A stretch of 22,840 bases of DNA, taken from Treponema sp. UBA1798. GTDB taxonomy: Bacteria > Spirochaetota > Spirochaetia > Treponematales > Treponemataceae. Below the pieces are notes generated by a model. The model did no database searches. It was not told the DNA's origin and saw only the letters and a program-made list of their open reading frames with translations. How positions within the stretch are numbered: the stretch's first letter is position 1; each line of letters begins with the position of its first letter. A program made the translations under genes and the position numbers. The stretch spans positions 533 to 23,372 of the forward strand of contig DCFS01000183.1 of NCBI GenBank assembly GCA_002319875.1, read 5' to 3'. Shown piece after piece: positions 6,679 to 14,812 of the stretch.

Positions 6679-8208
6679 ATGGAAAATCACGTAGTTCTTT
6701 CAATGAAAAATATAACCATGTCATTTCCCGGAGTCCGTGCGCTTCAGAATGTTGATTTTTCTTTATATAAAGGAGAAATCCATGCATTGATGGGAGAAAA
6801 CGGTGCAGGGAAAAGTACGCTCATAAAAGTATTGACCGGTGTTCATACGCGGGATTCAGGAGAAATTTTTCTTGAGGATAAGCCTATAAATAACCGGTCA
6901 CCTGAAGAGGCCCATGAAAATGGTATCAGTACAGTCTTTCAGGAAATAAACCTCTGCACAAATCTTTCAGTAGCAGAGAATATATTCGCAGGTTATCAAC
7001 CACGTACCCGGCTGTTTGCAATAAATTGGAAGGAAATGAATGAAAAAGCCGCTCATATTCTCGCCTGGGTCGGACTGGAACATATCGACGTAACACGTGC
7101 ACTGGGAGAATATTCCGTTGCCATCCAGCAAATGGTCGCAATAGCACGGGCCGTAAATTTTAACTGTAAAGTTCTTATTCTCGACGAACCGACAAGTTCT
7201 CTTGACGATCACGAAGTTGAGAACCTTTTTAATGTCATGCGGCAGTTGAAAGCTGATGGTAAAGGTATTATATTTGTGACTCATTTTCTTGAACAGGTAT
7301 ATCAGGTATGCGATAGAATCACCGTTCTCAGGAACGGTGAACTCCAGGGAGTATTTACAACAAGCGAACTGCCCCGCGTACAGCTTGTCGCCACTATGCT
7401 CGGACATGAATTTAATGAACTGGCATCGATACGCAGTCATTCACAGGATATCGACCGGGACGATAAAGTTCCAGATGTTATAAAAGCTGTCGGACTTTCG
7501 CATAAGGGAACTATAAAGCCTTTTGACCTGCAAATAAAAAAAGGAGAAGTCATAGGACTTACAGGTCTTCTTGGATCAGGGCGGTCGGAACTTGCACGAA
7601 CGCTGTACAGTGCAGACAAACCTGATACCGGTACGCTTTTTTTCAAAGGTAACAGACTGAAAGCCTCTGAACCGATAGATTCCATGCGTGCGGGTATGGC
7701 TTATCTTCCAGAAGACAGAAAAGAGGAAAGTATTATCGCAGATCTCTCCGTCAGGGAAAATCTTATCATAGCTCTCCAGGCAAAAACAGGTGTATTCAAA
7801 CTGCTTCCAGTAGCAAAGCAGAATGAACTTTCCGAACAGTATATAAAGGCACTGAATATAAAGACCCCCTCACCGGAAACACTTATAAAGCAACTGTCCG
7901 GTGGCAACCAGCAAAAAGTTATTATCGGCAGGTGGCTTATCACACATCCTGATTTTCTTATACTTGATGAACCGACAAGAGGTATCGATGTAGGTACCAA
8001 AACTGAAATACAGAAGCTTGTAGTCCAGCTTGCCGGAGAAGGAATGACAATCATGTTTATAAGTTCAGAAATTGAAGAAATGCTCCGTACCGTAAACCGT
8101 CTCTGTGTCATCCGTGACGGCAAAAAAGTAGGAGAAATACGTAATAACAATCTGACTCAGCAGGATGTTATGGCTGCTATAGCCGGAGGAGAAAAAAATG
8201 CCAGATAA
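6679..8208 (+). CDS. ytfR: Sugar ABC transporter ATP-binding protein with two nucleotide-binding domains
   Basis: A 509-aa RbsA/MglA/YtfR-type ATPase with two tandem ABC domains that powers sugar import at the inner membrane. Domain 1 has Walker A GENGAGKST (residues 39-47), Walker B VLILDEPTSSLDD and the altered signature YSVAIQQM. Domain 2 has the relaxed P-loop LTGLLGSGRSE, a normal LSGGNQQK signature and FLILDEPTRGID. This asymmetry is standard in the carbohydrate-uptake type 2 class. Length matches E. coli YtfR (~500 aa). An AAAGAGG ribosome binding site lies before the ATG. The 3' end overlaps ytfT by 11 bp, so the pair is translationally coupled. Confidence 0.95.
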   Translation: MENHVVLSMKNITMSFPGVRALQNVDFSLYKGEIHALMGENGAGKSTLIKVLTGVHTRDSGEIFLEDKPINNRSPEEAHENGISTVFQEINLCTNLSVAENIFAGYQPRTRLFAINWKEMNEKAAHILAWVGLEHIDVTRALGEYSVAIQQMVAIARAVNFNCKVLILDEPTSSLDDHEVENLFNVMRQLKADGKGIIFVTHFLEQVYQVCDRITVLRNGELQGVFTTSELPRVQLVATMLGHEFNELASIRSHSQDIDRDDKVPDVIKAVGLSHKGTIKPFDLQIKKGEVIGLTGLLGSGRSELARTLYSADKPDTGTLFFKGNRLKASEPIDSMRAGMAYLPEDRKEESIIADLSVRENLIIALQAKTGVFKLLPVAKQNELSEQYIKALNIKTPSPETLIKQLSGGNQQKVIIGRWLITHPDFLILDEPTRGIDVGTKTEIQKLVVQLAGEGMTIMFISSEIEEMLRTVNRLCVIRDGKKVGEIRNNNLTQQDVMAAIAGGEKNAR

Positions 8209-9274
8209 ACTGCCAACATTGCAGTCAATACGAAAAAGCCAGCTGCTGCTGCCTGTTACAGCACTGATCATCATGCTGCTGATAAATGTTCTCATCACAC
8301 CTTCATTTTTCAGAATATCGATCCAGAATGGTGTCTTGTACGGATACACTATCGATATAATAAACCGTTCCTGTGAACTGGTAATTATGGCAGTAGGAAT
8401 GACACTTGTCGTAGCAGCTTCCCGTGGAACTGATATCTCGGTCGGAGCCGTTGCAGCAGTCGCTGCGGCGGTATGTATCAGACTACTCGGATCGAGTTAC
8501 GATTCGTATGCGATAGCTCCTGTACTGGCAATACTGATATGCTTTGCCGTGAGCATACTATGTGGCGCCTTCAACGGATTTCTTGTTGCAAACCTGAATA
8601 TACAGCCAATGGTAGCAACACTTATCCTCTTTACTGCGGGACGCGGTATTGCGCAGCTTATAAGTGCCCGTGAAATAAACGGAGTCATGGTTCCCGGACA
8701 GATACTGTATGTCCGTATGGAATCCTTCAAGTCAATCGGCGGATTTCTGCCGGGTATTGTTATTCCGACACCTGTATTTATAGCAGCAATATTCGTACTG
8801 GCGACAATTCTCATCCTGAGAAGAACAGCATTAGGACTTTATATACAGACCGTCGGTATAAATCCTAAAGCCGGACGACTCGTGGGGATCAATTCAACGT
8901 TAATTATATTCTTTACCTATGTATTCTGCGGATTCAGTTCAGGCGTAGCAGGTCTCATAGCTTCCAGCCGGATTTATTCAAGCGATGCAAATAACATCGG
9001 ACTTAATATGGAACTTGATGCGATTCTGGCAGTAGCATTGGGAGGCAACAGTTTGGGCGGCGGTAAGTTCAGCATAGCAGGCTCTGTTATCGGTGCAATT
9101 ACAATCCAGGCACTGACAACCAGTCTGTATGCCATGGGCGTTTCCGCAGACCAGCTGCCTGTTTATAAAGCAATCGTTGTCATTCTTATCGTTACAATGC
9201 AGTCCGAAGAATTCAAACGCTGGCGCTCTGCATACAGACTCCGCCGGCAAAACAGGAAAGGGGCTGAAAAATGA
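8198..9274 (+). CDS. ytfT: Sugar ABC transporter permease (YtfT)
   Basis: A 358-aa RbsC/BPD_transp_2-type permease with about eight to ten hydrophobic segments. Family landmarks are VGMTLVVAASRGTDISVGAVAA near residues 66-87, LVANLNIQPMVATLILFTAGRG in the middle, and AVALGGNSLGGGKFSIAGSVIGA towards the C-terminus. It pairs with YjfF as a heterodimeric channel, as in E. coli, where YtfT and YjfF form the galactofuranose importer with YtfQ and YtfR. The start lies inside ytfR behind GGAGGAG. The stop overlaps the yjfF ATG (ATGA). Slightly longer than E. coli YtfT (~341 aa). Confidence 0.93.
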   Translation: MPDKLPTLQSIRKSQLLLPVTALIIMLLINVLITPSFFRISIQNGVLYGYTIDIINRSCELVIMAVGMTLVVAASRGTDISVGAVAAVAAAVCIRLLGSSYDSYAIAPVLAILICFAVSILCGAFNGFLVANLNIQPMVATLILFTAGRGIAQLISAREINGVMVPGQILYVRMESFKSIGGFLPGIVIPTPVFIAAIFVLATILILRRTALGLYIQTVGINPKAGRLVGINSTLIIFFTYVFCGFSSGVAGLIASSRIYSSDANNIGLNMELDAILAVALGGNSLGGGKFSIAGSVIGAITIQALTTSLYAMGVSADQLPVYKAIVVILIVTMQSEEFKRWRSAYRLRRQNRKGAEK

Positions 9275-10305
9275 AAAACAGACAACTGTTCCGGAATAAA
9301 CTTGACGGTACAAACTTCCTTCTGTTTGTAACAGTAGCGTTGTTTGTTGTTATGTATATACTGGGTTTGATTATCTATAATGATCAGGGATTCGGCAAAA
9401 CACAGACATTCCTGAATATGCTCATAGATAATGCCGGTCTTATTATCGCAGCATCAGGTATGACTGTTATTCTCATTACCGGCGGTATAGATATATCAAT
9501 CGGATCGGTAATCGGTCTGGTATGCATGATGCTCGCCTATTTTATGCAGCATTTACAAATGAATGCATGGATGGCTATAGCTCTCGTCCTTTTATTTGGG
9601 ATCGTATTCGGAGCTGTACAGGGTTTCCTTATCTCATATCTGAAACTGCAGCCGTTCATCATAACACTTGCCGGTATGTTCTTCTGCCGGGGCCTGACGG
9701 CCATGATCAGTGCAAATCAAATAGCCATAACTGATAACAAAACGTTCCTTAACATTGCCAATAAGGATATCTATCTCTTTTTCGGTGCTACGGTAAACAA
9801 ACACGGTGTCAAAATGTATCCATTCGTACATCCGGGCGTTATCGTTGCGTTAATTACAATGCTGACCATCTGGTATATATGCAAATATACAAAATTCGGG
9901 CGTAATCTGTTTGCAGTTGGCGGTAACGAAACTTCTGCCCTGCTTATGGGTATAAACGTCCGCAAAACAAAATTTACCGCATATGTATTGAATGGGTTCC
10001 TTGCTGCTCTTGCAGGATTTGCATTCTGTCTGAACACTACAAGCGGATTTGTCGAGCAGGCCCGGGGATTTGAAATGGAAGCTATTGCTTCTTCCGTTAT
10101 CGGAGGTACACTTCTTACAGGCGGTGTAGGTACCGTTATCGGTTCTTTTTTCGGTGTTCTTATTAAAGCCACTATTGAAACATTCATCAGATGTAATGGA
10201 ACACTTTCTTCCTGGTGGAATAAGATAGTTCTTTCTGCCCTTCTGTGTTTCTTTATCGTTCTCCAGAGTATATTTGCAATAATTAAAAATAACCGGAAAA
10301 AATAA
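9271..10305 (+). CDS. yjfF: Sugar ABC transporter permease (YjfF)
   Basis: A 344-aa second permease of the same family. The conserved block ASGMTVILITGGIDISIGSV is followed by YLKLQPFIITLAGMFFCRGL and, near the C-terminus, SVIGGTLLTGGVGTVIGS. These match YjfF-type sequences better than generic RbsC. It is the last gene of the importer operon, beginning at a 4-bp overlap with ytfT behind AAAGGGG. A shared terminator follows and separates it from the convergent sensory operon. Confidence 0.93.
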   Translation: MKNRQLFRNKLDGTNFLLFVTVALFVVMYILGLIIYNDQGFGKTQTFLNMLIDNAGLIIAASGMTVILITGGIDISIGSVIGLVCMMLAYFMQHLQMNAWMAIALVLLFGIVFGAVQGFLISYLKLQPFIITLAGMFFCRGLTAMISANQIAITDNKTFLNIANKDIYLFFGATVNKHGVKMYPFVHPGVIVALITMLTIWYICKYTKFGRNLFAVGGNETSALLMGINVRKTKFTAYVLNGFLAALAGFAFCLNTTSGFVEQARGFEMEAIASSVIGGTLLTGGVGTVIGSFFGVLIKATIETFIRCNGTLSSWWNKIVLSALLCFFIVLQSIFAIIKNNRKK

Positions 10306-10311
10306 TCCGTA

Positions 10312-10361
10312 TTTTAAGGACACATAAAACATGCATTACACATGGCCCAAAGTGTCCTAAA
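10312..10361. repeat. Long-loop inverted repeat after yjfF
   Basis: TTTTAAGGACAC pairs with GTGTCCTAAAA, leaving one bulged A, around a ~28-nt loop. No T tract follows on either strand, so this is not a classical terminator. It may protect the 3' end or cooperate with the terminator just downstream. Confidence 0.45.
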
Positions 10362-10367
10362 AAACAT

Positions 10368-10403
10368 GCTGCAGGCGTACTCCCTCCTTGGTACACCTGC
10401 AGC
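10368..10403. terminator. Bidirectional terminator between the convergent operons
   Basis: GCTGCAGG pairs with CCTGCAGC and, after one mismatch, GTAC with GTAC, around a 10-nt loop. The + strand continues into TTTCTATTTT. The minus strand continues into ATGTTTTTT. It therefore serves both yjfF and the response-regulator gene. Confidence 0.8.
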
Positions 10404-10412
10404 TTTCTATTT

Positions 10413-12038
10413 TCAGTCATGCTCTTCTTCCGGCTGGTCTGCTGAAATACGATATTCCCGGGGAGAAATACCTGTCGTTTTCTTAAATATAAAGCTGAAA
10501 TAATGAGGATCGTTAAAACCGGTTTTATAACAGATATCGGAGCTGAGCATTTTTGTAGTACGTAAGAGTTTTTTTGCCTGATTTACACGAATTTTTGTCA
10601 AATATTCAATAAACGTCATGCCACATTCCTGTGAAAAAACAGCACTAAAATGATTCGGGCTGAAAGCTATCTCTTCTGCGACTGAATGAAGGCATATATC
10701 GGGATTGGCGTAATTATCACTGATATACTTCTTTGCCCTGAGTATTGCATCGCTGTAACGCGAATGTATTTTAGAATCGCGGAATCTGATAACATTTTCG
10801 ATTATTCTGTGCATTTCATGTATAAAAGCATCCTTTGAGCTTACAGCCTTGGTAACAAATTCCCGTTTGACTATTTCAGGCATCTGCTCCTTTATGGAAC
10901 TCCCATTTTCGGAAATAATAGCAGAAATAGCCATAATGATATCAACGACAAGGTAGGAAGCCATAATATCAAACTGTTCTTCATTCTCACCAAGAAGGCT
11001 GATAAATTCGGCAATTATGCTGTCAATATCAGATACTGCAGCATAACGCAGCCGGTCTACAATTGGATCGCTGCCAGAAAGTGAAATAGTATGCTGAGGA
11101 TCCTTTTCTGCATTCGTATCTCGTATTTCTGAATCTTCACTGTTAAGGATGCAATTTTTCTTTAATATCATCACCCTGCTCTCAAGCAGCTTCTCTGCAG
11201 TTGAATACGAAAGTTTTATACCCGATATGCGGTCAACCATCGAACCAAGAGCGATAGCAACGGTACAGGCGGGATTATCTGAGCTCTGATGCAGCACCGC
11301 CTCGGCAAGCGAATACAGATCTTCCTCTATCGTATCAGCTACAGTACTCCGAAGTATAAAGATAAATTTTTCAAGAGAAAACGAAAATCCAGTAACATTA
11401 TCAAAACTTGATGCAAGGTCCATCATCCGTGATTTCATTTTATATAATTCGCTAAAGTTTTCAGCTGTTGTGCGGATACCACAAATACAAACCGAATAAT
11501 AGCGGCCGCTTATATCGAGTTTCAATTCCGACGAATATTGCATCACTTCTTCCGCTGAAATATTGCCCAGTACAAGGCGTGTAAGAAATTTTTCCCTGTC
11601 CGCTGTAATATTTGATTCCAGCTGTTTTTTCAGATACTTTATATCATCAAGCTGAGCTTTCTCTGTATCAATTTTTTTTGCCACTTTTGTAAGCGAAACG
11701 AGCAGATCTTCCGACGAAAAAGGTTTCAGAATATACTCTTCAACTCCAATACTGATGGCTTTTTTTGCATACTCAAATTCATCGTGTCCTGAAAGGATAA
11801 TAATTTTTATCCATGGTTGTATTTTCTTTACAAGCCGGGAAAGCTCAAGTCCGTCCATGAAAGGCATTTTTATATCTGTAATCAGTATATCAGGCTTTAT
11901 GTCCTGGATCATCGAAAGTGCAATTTCACCGTCACCGGCTTCTCCTGCAAGCGAAAAAGGCGTCTCATCCCACGCTATTTTTTCACGGATGCCTTCTCTG
12001 ACAATTATTTCATCATCAACAATAAAAACGCTATGCAT
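10413..12038 (-). CDS. AraC/YesN-type response regulator
   Basis: A 541-aa regulator. The receiver domain (about residues 1-120) has acidic D8-D9, phospho-acceptor D55 in ITDIKMPFMDG, S83 and K105 in LKPF. A ~300-residue middle linker follows. The C-terminal ~100 residues are an AraC-type double helix-turn-helix, with SVAEEIAFSPNHFSAVF and TGFNDPHYFSFIFKKTTG. I place the start at 12038, where ATG follows GGAG at normal spacing and overlaps the kinase stop by 8 bp; start codons further upstream lack spacing. It should be phosphorylated by the adjacent kinase and activate sugar-uptake genes, most plausibly the convergent ytf operon. The family call is firm; the target is inferred from context. 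Confidence 0.93.
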   Translation of the reverse strand: MHSVFIVDDEIIVREGIREKIAWDETPFSLAGEAGDGEIALSMIQDIKPDILITDIKMPFMDGLELSRLVKKIQPWIKIIILSGHDEFEYAKKAISIGVEEYILKPFSSEDLLVSLTKVAKKIDTEKAQLDDIKYLKKQLESNITADREKFLTRLVLGNISAEEVMQYSSELKLDISGRYYSVCICGIRTTAENFSELYKMKSRMMDLASSFDNVTGFSFSLEKFIFILRSTVADTIEEDLYSLAEAVLHQSSDNPACTVAIALGSMVDRISGIKLSYSTAEKLLESRVMILKKNCILNSEDSEIRDTNAEKDPQHTISLSGSDPIVDRLRYAAVSDIDSIIAEFISLLGENEEQFDIMASYLVVDIIMAISAIISENGSSIKEQMPEIVKREFVTKAVSSKDAFIHEMHRIIENVIRFRDSKIHSRYSDAILRAKKYISDNYANPDICLHSVAEEIAFSPNHFSAVFSQECGMTFIEYLTKIRVNQAKKLLRTTKMLSSDICYKTGFNDPHYFSFIFKKTTGISPREYRISADQPEEEHD

Positions 12039-13521
12039 CAACATCTCCAAACAGTTGTGTTTCCGGCCCGCCATCGACAGGCATACTCAACCGGACAACA
12101 GTACCGGAACGATACGTACTTTCTATTTCAAACTGGACATCATAATTATAATATAATTTCAACCGCTTGCTCACATTATATAAGCCATATACAGAGGCAA
12201 GGTCCTCGCTCCGGCTGGAACCTTCAATTTCAGCTTTCACTTGTGCCAGACGTTCCTGAGTCATACCGATTCCATTATCGGAAACTGAAAAATACATGCG
12301 GCTTCCATTTACATGTCCTTCTATTATCAGTTTTCCCCGTTCACGTCTGTTTTTCAATCCATGATAAATGGCATTTTCAACAAGCGGTTGAAGTACCAGT
12401 TTCAGAGCCGGTAACCCGGACATGGAAGGGTCATATGTTACTTCATAATCGAGAATATCCCGATATCTGATTTTCTGTATAAACAGATAACTTTCAACAT
12501 GTTCCATCTCCTGGGCAACGGTAATCCATTCATGTCCCCTGCTGAGTGAAATCCGGAAAAAGCGGGAAAGAGCGCGCGTTATTTCAATAACATCGCTTGT
12601 TTTTCCAGCCTCTGCAAGCCAGATAATTGTATCAAGCGTATTATACAAAAAATGCGGCGTAATCTGAGCCTGAAGCGTTTTCATTTCCGCTTTTTTCAGA
12701 TTCTGCTGTTCACGTATATTTTCTGCAATCAAATCCTGAATTTTTCCGGCCATTATATTCAGGTTGTTTGTCAGATTATCAAGTTCCGCAACATCCGGCA
12801 CACGGGCCCGGGCTGCAAGATTTCCAGAAGCGATACTGTAGGAAAGCTGTTCCAATTCATATATCGGTTTCCGGATATGCTCCGACACAGATGAAAGAGT
12901 AAAATATGCGAAAAATGCTACACAGGCAGCAACGACGATCTGCAACAGAGAAAGTATTAGCGATAATCGTTTTATACTTTCGTTAGTCTGGGCAGCACCT
13001 TCAATCTCAGCAACGATAAAATCCTGGAGGATATCGTAAATAAGGCTGGCTACACCCCTGATATCCTCTAAAGTCTTTTCAGTATCGCTTACGGAAGCTC
13101 CGTTTTTCGTCTGTAAACCGAGCCGATCGACATTCCGTTCAAGCGTATGCGCTGCACGGGCAGCTACTTCAAGGAGTTGAAGATTCTTTTCCTGTTTCGT
13201 ATTAAGCATCATCTCGGTTATGCCATCTTTAATACGTGCAAGAATCTGATATTGATTACCCTCATCAAACGTTTTTTTCCCGGCAACGATATCCCAGACT
13301 TCATCAGAAATTTCTATTTTTACAGTCTGGTTCAATTCATTTGCCCGGCTAACATTGGTAATAATACGATCATAGCGATACGTATGCACACGTGTAATCG
13401 CAAGAGAACAAAGTGTCGGTAGTATCATAATCGAGATGATAACAATATATGATACACGTATCTGTTCTTTTATGCTCTTTCCCGTATTAAAAAAATTTAC
13501 ATGCACAAATGGCCATGACAT
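12031..13521 (-). CDS. YesM/LytS-type sensor histidine kinase
   Basis: A 497-aa membrane kinase. TM1 is about residues 23-43 and TM2 about 186-208, enclosing a ~140-residue, mostly helical periplasmic domain with no obvious ligand fold. A HAMP-like segment follows TM2. Next comes the His_kinase domain with H290 in QITPHFLYNTLD, then a HATPase with LQPLVENAIYHG (N-box), SVSDNGIGM and VYGLYNVSKRL. I chose the start at 13521 because it lies 1 bp after the binding-protein stop behind GAGGGGG; an in-frame ATG 60 bp upstream would overlap that gene. A plain helical sensor domain beside a dedicated binding protein suggests indirect ligand sensing. The stop overlaps the regulator start. Confidence 0.93.
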   Translation of the reverse strand: MSWPFVHVNFFNTGKSIKEQIRVSYIVIISIMILPTLCSLAITRVHTYRYDRIITNVSRANELNQTVKIEISDEVWDIVAGKKTFDEGNQYQILARIKDGITEMMLNTKQEKNLQLLEVAARAAHTLERNVDRLGLQTKNGASVSDTEKTLEDIRGVASLIYDILQDFIVAEIEGAAQTNESIKRLSLILSLLQIVVAACVAFFAYFTLSSVSEHIRKPIYELEQLSYSIASGNLAARARVPDVAELDNLTNNLNIMAGKIQDLIAENIREQQNLKKAEMKTLQAQITPHFLYNTLDTIIWLAEAGKTSDVIEITRALSRFFRISLSRGHEWITVAQEMEHVESYLFIQKIRYRDILDYEVTYDPSMSGLPALKLVLQPLVENAIYHGLKNRRERGKLIIEGHVNGSRMYFSVSDNGIGMTQERLAQVKAEIEGSSRSEDLASVYGLYNVSKRLKLYYNYDVQFEIESTYRSGTVVRLSMPVDGGPETQLFGDVDA

Positions 13522-13522
13522 A

Positions 13523-14524
13523 TCAGTACCCCCTCGGCGGTACTGCGGTAAGATCGTTGCCTTCGTCAAATTCCGTTTCATTTACATGGACAAGCCGTGG
13601 TATCGATTCACCGGCAGCAAGTTTTTTTGCAAGATCCATAACCATCGGTCCTATAAACGGATTACATTCTACGACACAATTCACTTTTCCTGCCTTTAAG
13701 GCATCAAGAGCCGCCTGTTCCGCGTCGATAGTTACAATACAGATATCCCGCCCGGCATCAATATGCCGGAGTGCCAGTTCATCAAGAACGCCCAAGGTCA
13801 TGCCGTCATTATGTGAAAAAATAACATCGATATGCTTGTATTTATCCAGCGCATGAGCCATTACTTCTTTACCAAGCGAACGCAGAAAATCCCCACTCTC
13901 ACTTCCGATTATTTCAAAACAGGGATCACCTCTGATAATCTCCCGGAAACCGGAAGTACGGCCCATAGCCGGAGAAGACCCTTCCGTACCGCGAATTTCA
14001 AATATCCGGTATTTTTTGCTGCTGAAACCGTCAAGTGTATGATATTTTCTCTGCAGAAACCGGGCACATTTTCTTCCCTCTTCTTCACTATTTGTACCGA
14101 TAAATCCCGCATACAGAGATTCGTCTTCGGTATGAATCTTACGATCGATAATCAGAACCGGAATACCGGCATCTTTTGCTTCACGCAGTACCGTATCCCA
14201 CCCGTCGACAACGATAGGAACAAATACAATGACATCGACCTGATATACGATAAATGAACGGATAGCCTTTATCTGGTTTTCCTGTTTCTGTTCGGCATTC
14301 TCATAGACAAGCTGTATACCAGCTTTCTGTGCTGCATCACGTACCGATTTCGTATTGCAGGTGCGCCAGGCACTTTCCGCACCAATCTGGGAAAAACCTA
14401 CGATGATTTTCTTCTCTGCAGAATTTTTTGGCGCCATTAATGCATCTGTTCCTGCCTTTTCCCGGCATGATAGAAAAAAGAATATAAAGCTGAATATAAG
14501 GGTAAAAAAAGCAAATTTTTTCAT
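13523..14524 (-). CDS. YtfQ-like sugar-binding lipoprotein, probable kinase co-sensor
   Basis: A 333-aa type I periplasmic binding protein paralogous to the YtfQ at 5622. It shares GFSQIGAESAWRTCNT, EQKQENQIKAIRSF, VPIVVDGWDTVLREAKDAG, EIRGTEGSSPAMGRTSG, SHNDGMTLG and ECNPFIGPM. Unlike that protein it has a lipobox-like signal, with C20 in IFFFLSCRE, so it should be lipid-anchored. The start at 14524 has AAGGTGG upstream and gives a normal signal peptide; an in-frame codon 42 bp upstream would add an unusual extension. It is first in an operon with the kinase and regulator and has no permease genes of its own. I infer that it presents ligand-bound state to the kinase rather than feeding transport. 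A role as a second transport receptor is the alternative. Confidence 0.88.
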   Translation of the reverse strand: MKKFAFFTLIFSFIFFFLSCREKAGTDALMAPKNSAEKKIIVGFSQIGAESAWRTCNTKSVRDAAQKAGIQLVYENAEQKQENQIKAIRSFIVYQVDVIVFVPIVVDGWDTVLREAKDAGIPVLIIDRKIHTEDESLYAGFIGTNSEEEGRKCARFLQRKYHTLDGFSSKKYRIFEIRGTEGSSPAMGRTSGFREIIRGDPCFEIIGSESGDFLRSLGKEVMAHALDKYKHIDVIFSHNDGMTLGVLDELALRHIDAGRDICIVTIDAEQAALDALKAGKVNCVVECNPFIGPMVMDLAKKLAAGESIPRLVHVNETEFDEGNDLTAVPPRGY

Positions 14525-14544
14525 TGATATTTCCACCTTATGCA

Positions 14545-14553
14545 AGTATATCA
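14545..14553 (-). promoter_or_regulatory. Probable promoter of the sensory operon
   Basis: On the minus strand TGATATACT (14553-14545) is a TGn extended -10, about 20 nt upstream of the lipoprotein ATG, leaving room for AAGGTGG. A second candidate further upstream is TTGTCT, 17 nt, TATATA (about 14610-14576). Confidence 0.5.
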
Positions 14554-14616
14554 CAGTCTGAAGCATTTTTATGCCTGTATATACTGAAAACGGTCTTGAG
14601 AGACAATCGGTTCTGC

Positions 14617-14645
14617 TTGTAAAAAAAGCCGTAAAATACTATAGT
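14617..14645 (+). promoter_or_regulatory. Promoter of the riboswitch-controlled transporter gene
   Basis: TTGTAA (14617-14622), a 17-nt spacer and TATAGT (14640-14645). The predicted start near 14652 is about 14 nt before the aptamer, which fits a riboswitch leader. Confidence 0.7.
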
Positions 14646-14665
14646 AATAAATTAAATAACGTATA

Positions 14666-14704
14666 GACAGTTCGCGATCCATCCTGTCGTTAAATAAAAC
14701 CAGG
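14666..14704 (+). ncRNA. preQ1-I-type riboswitch aptamer
   Basis: P1 is GACAG (14666-14670) pairing with CTGTC (14684-14688). The 13-nt loop TTCGCGATCCATC ends in a cytosine (14683) directly before the 3' P1 strand, where the preQ1-pairing C sits in known class I aptamers. An A-rich tail GTTAAATAAAACCAGG follows and can fold back so that its CC and GG pair with the TCGC of the loop (pseudoknot P2). Organisation and several bases match the Thermoanaerobacter tengcongensis type. An intrinsic terminator lies ~40 nt downstream, and the gene after it is a queuosine-precursor-type transporter. Confidence 0.82.
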
Positions 14705-14740
14705 TAAAAGACTTGCTACCATCACGGTGCAGGCTGTCAA

Positions 14741-14773
14741 AAAAGGACGCAGTATATCTGCGTCTTTTTTTTT
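14741..14773 (+). terminator. Riboswitch expression-platform terminator
   Basis: GACGCAG-TATAT-CTGCGTC (14746-14764), flanked by six A and nine T. No + strand gene precedes it, so it can only act on the leader transcript started at about 14652. That is expected for a riboswitch that turns transcription off with ligand. The antiterminator pairing was not resolved; GGTA (14703-14706) with TACC (14717-14720) is one option that would compete with P2. Confidence 0.85.
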
Positions 14774-14812
14774 GCTCCCGATATGGTCTATACAAAAAAA
14801 CAGGGGTAAAAA

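Noticed and set aside
7117..7150. Degenerate ABC signature (YSVAIQQM) in the first domain of YtfR
   Set aside because: This asymmetry is normal for RbsA/MglA-type sugar ATPases and does not indicate decay.
10312..10361. Inverted repeat after yjfF as the main terminator
   Set aside because: It has a long loop and no T tract on either strand; the hairpin at 10368-10403 fits much better.
11817..12470. 217-codon open frame on the + strand
   Set aside because: It lies antisense to the well-supported kinase and regulator genes, has no recognisable domain and no ribosome binding site. It is a shadow frame.
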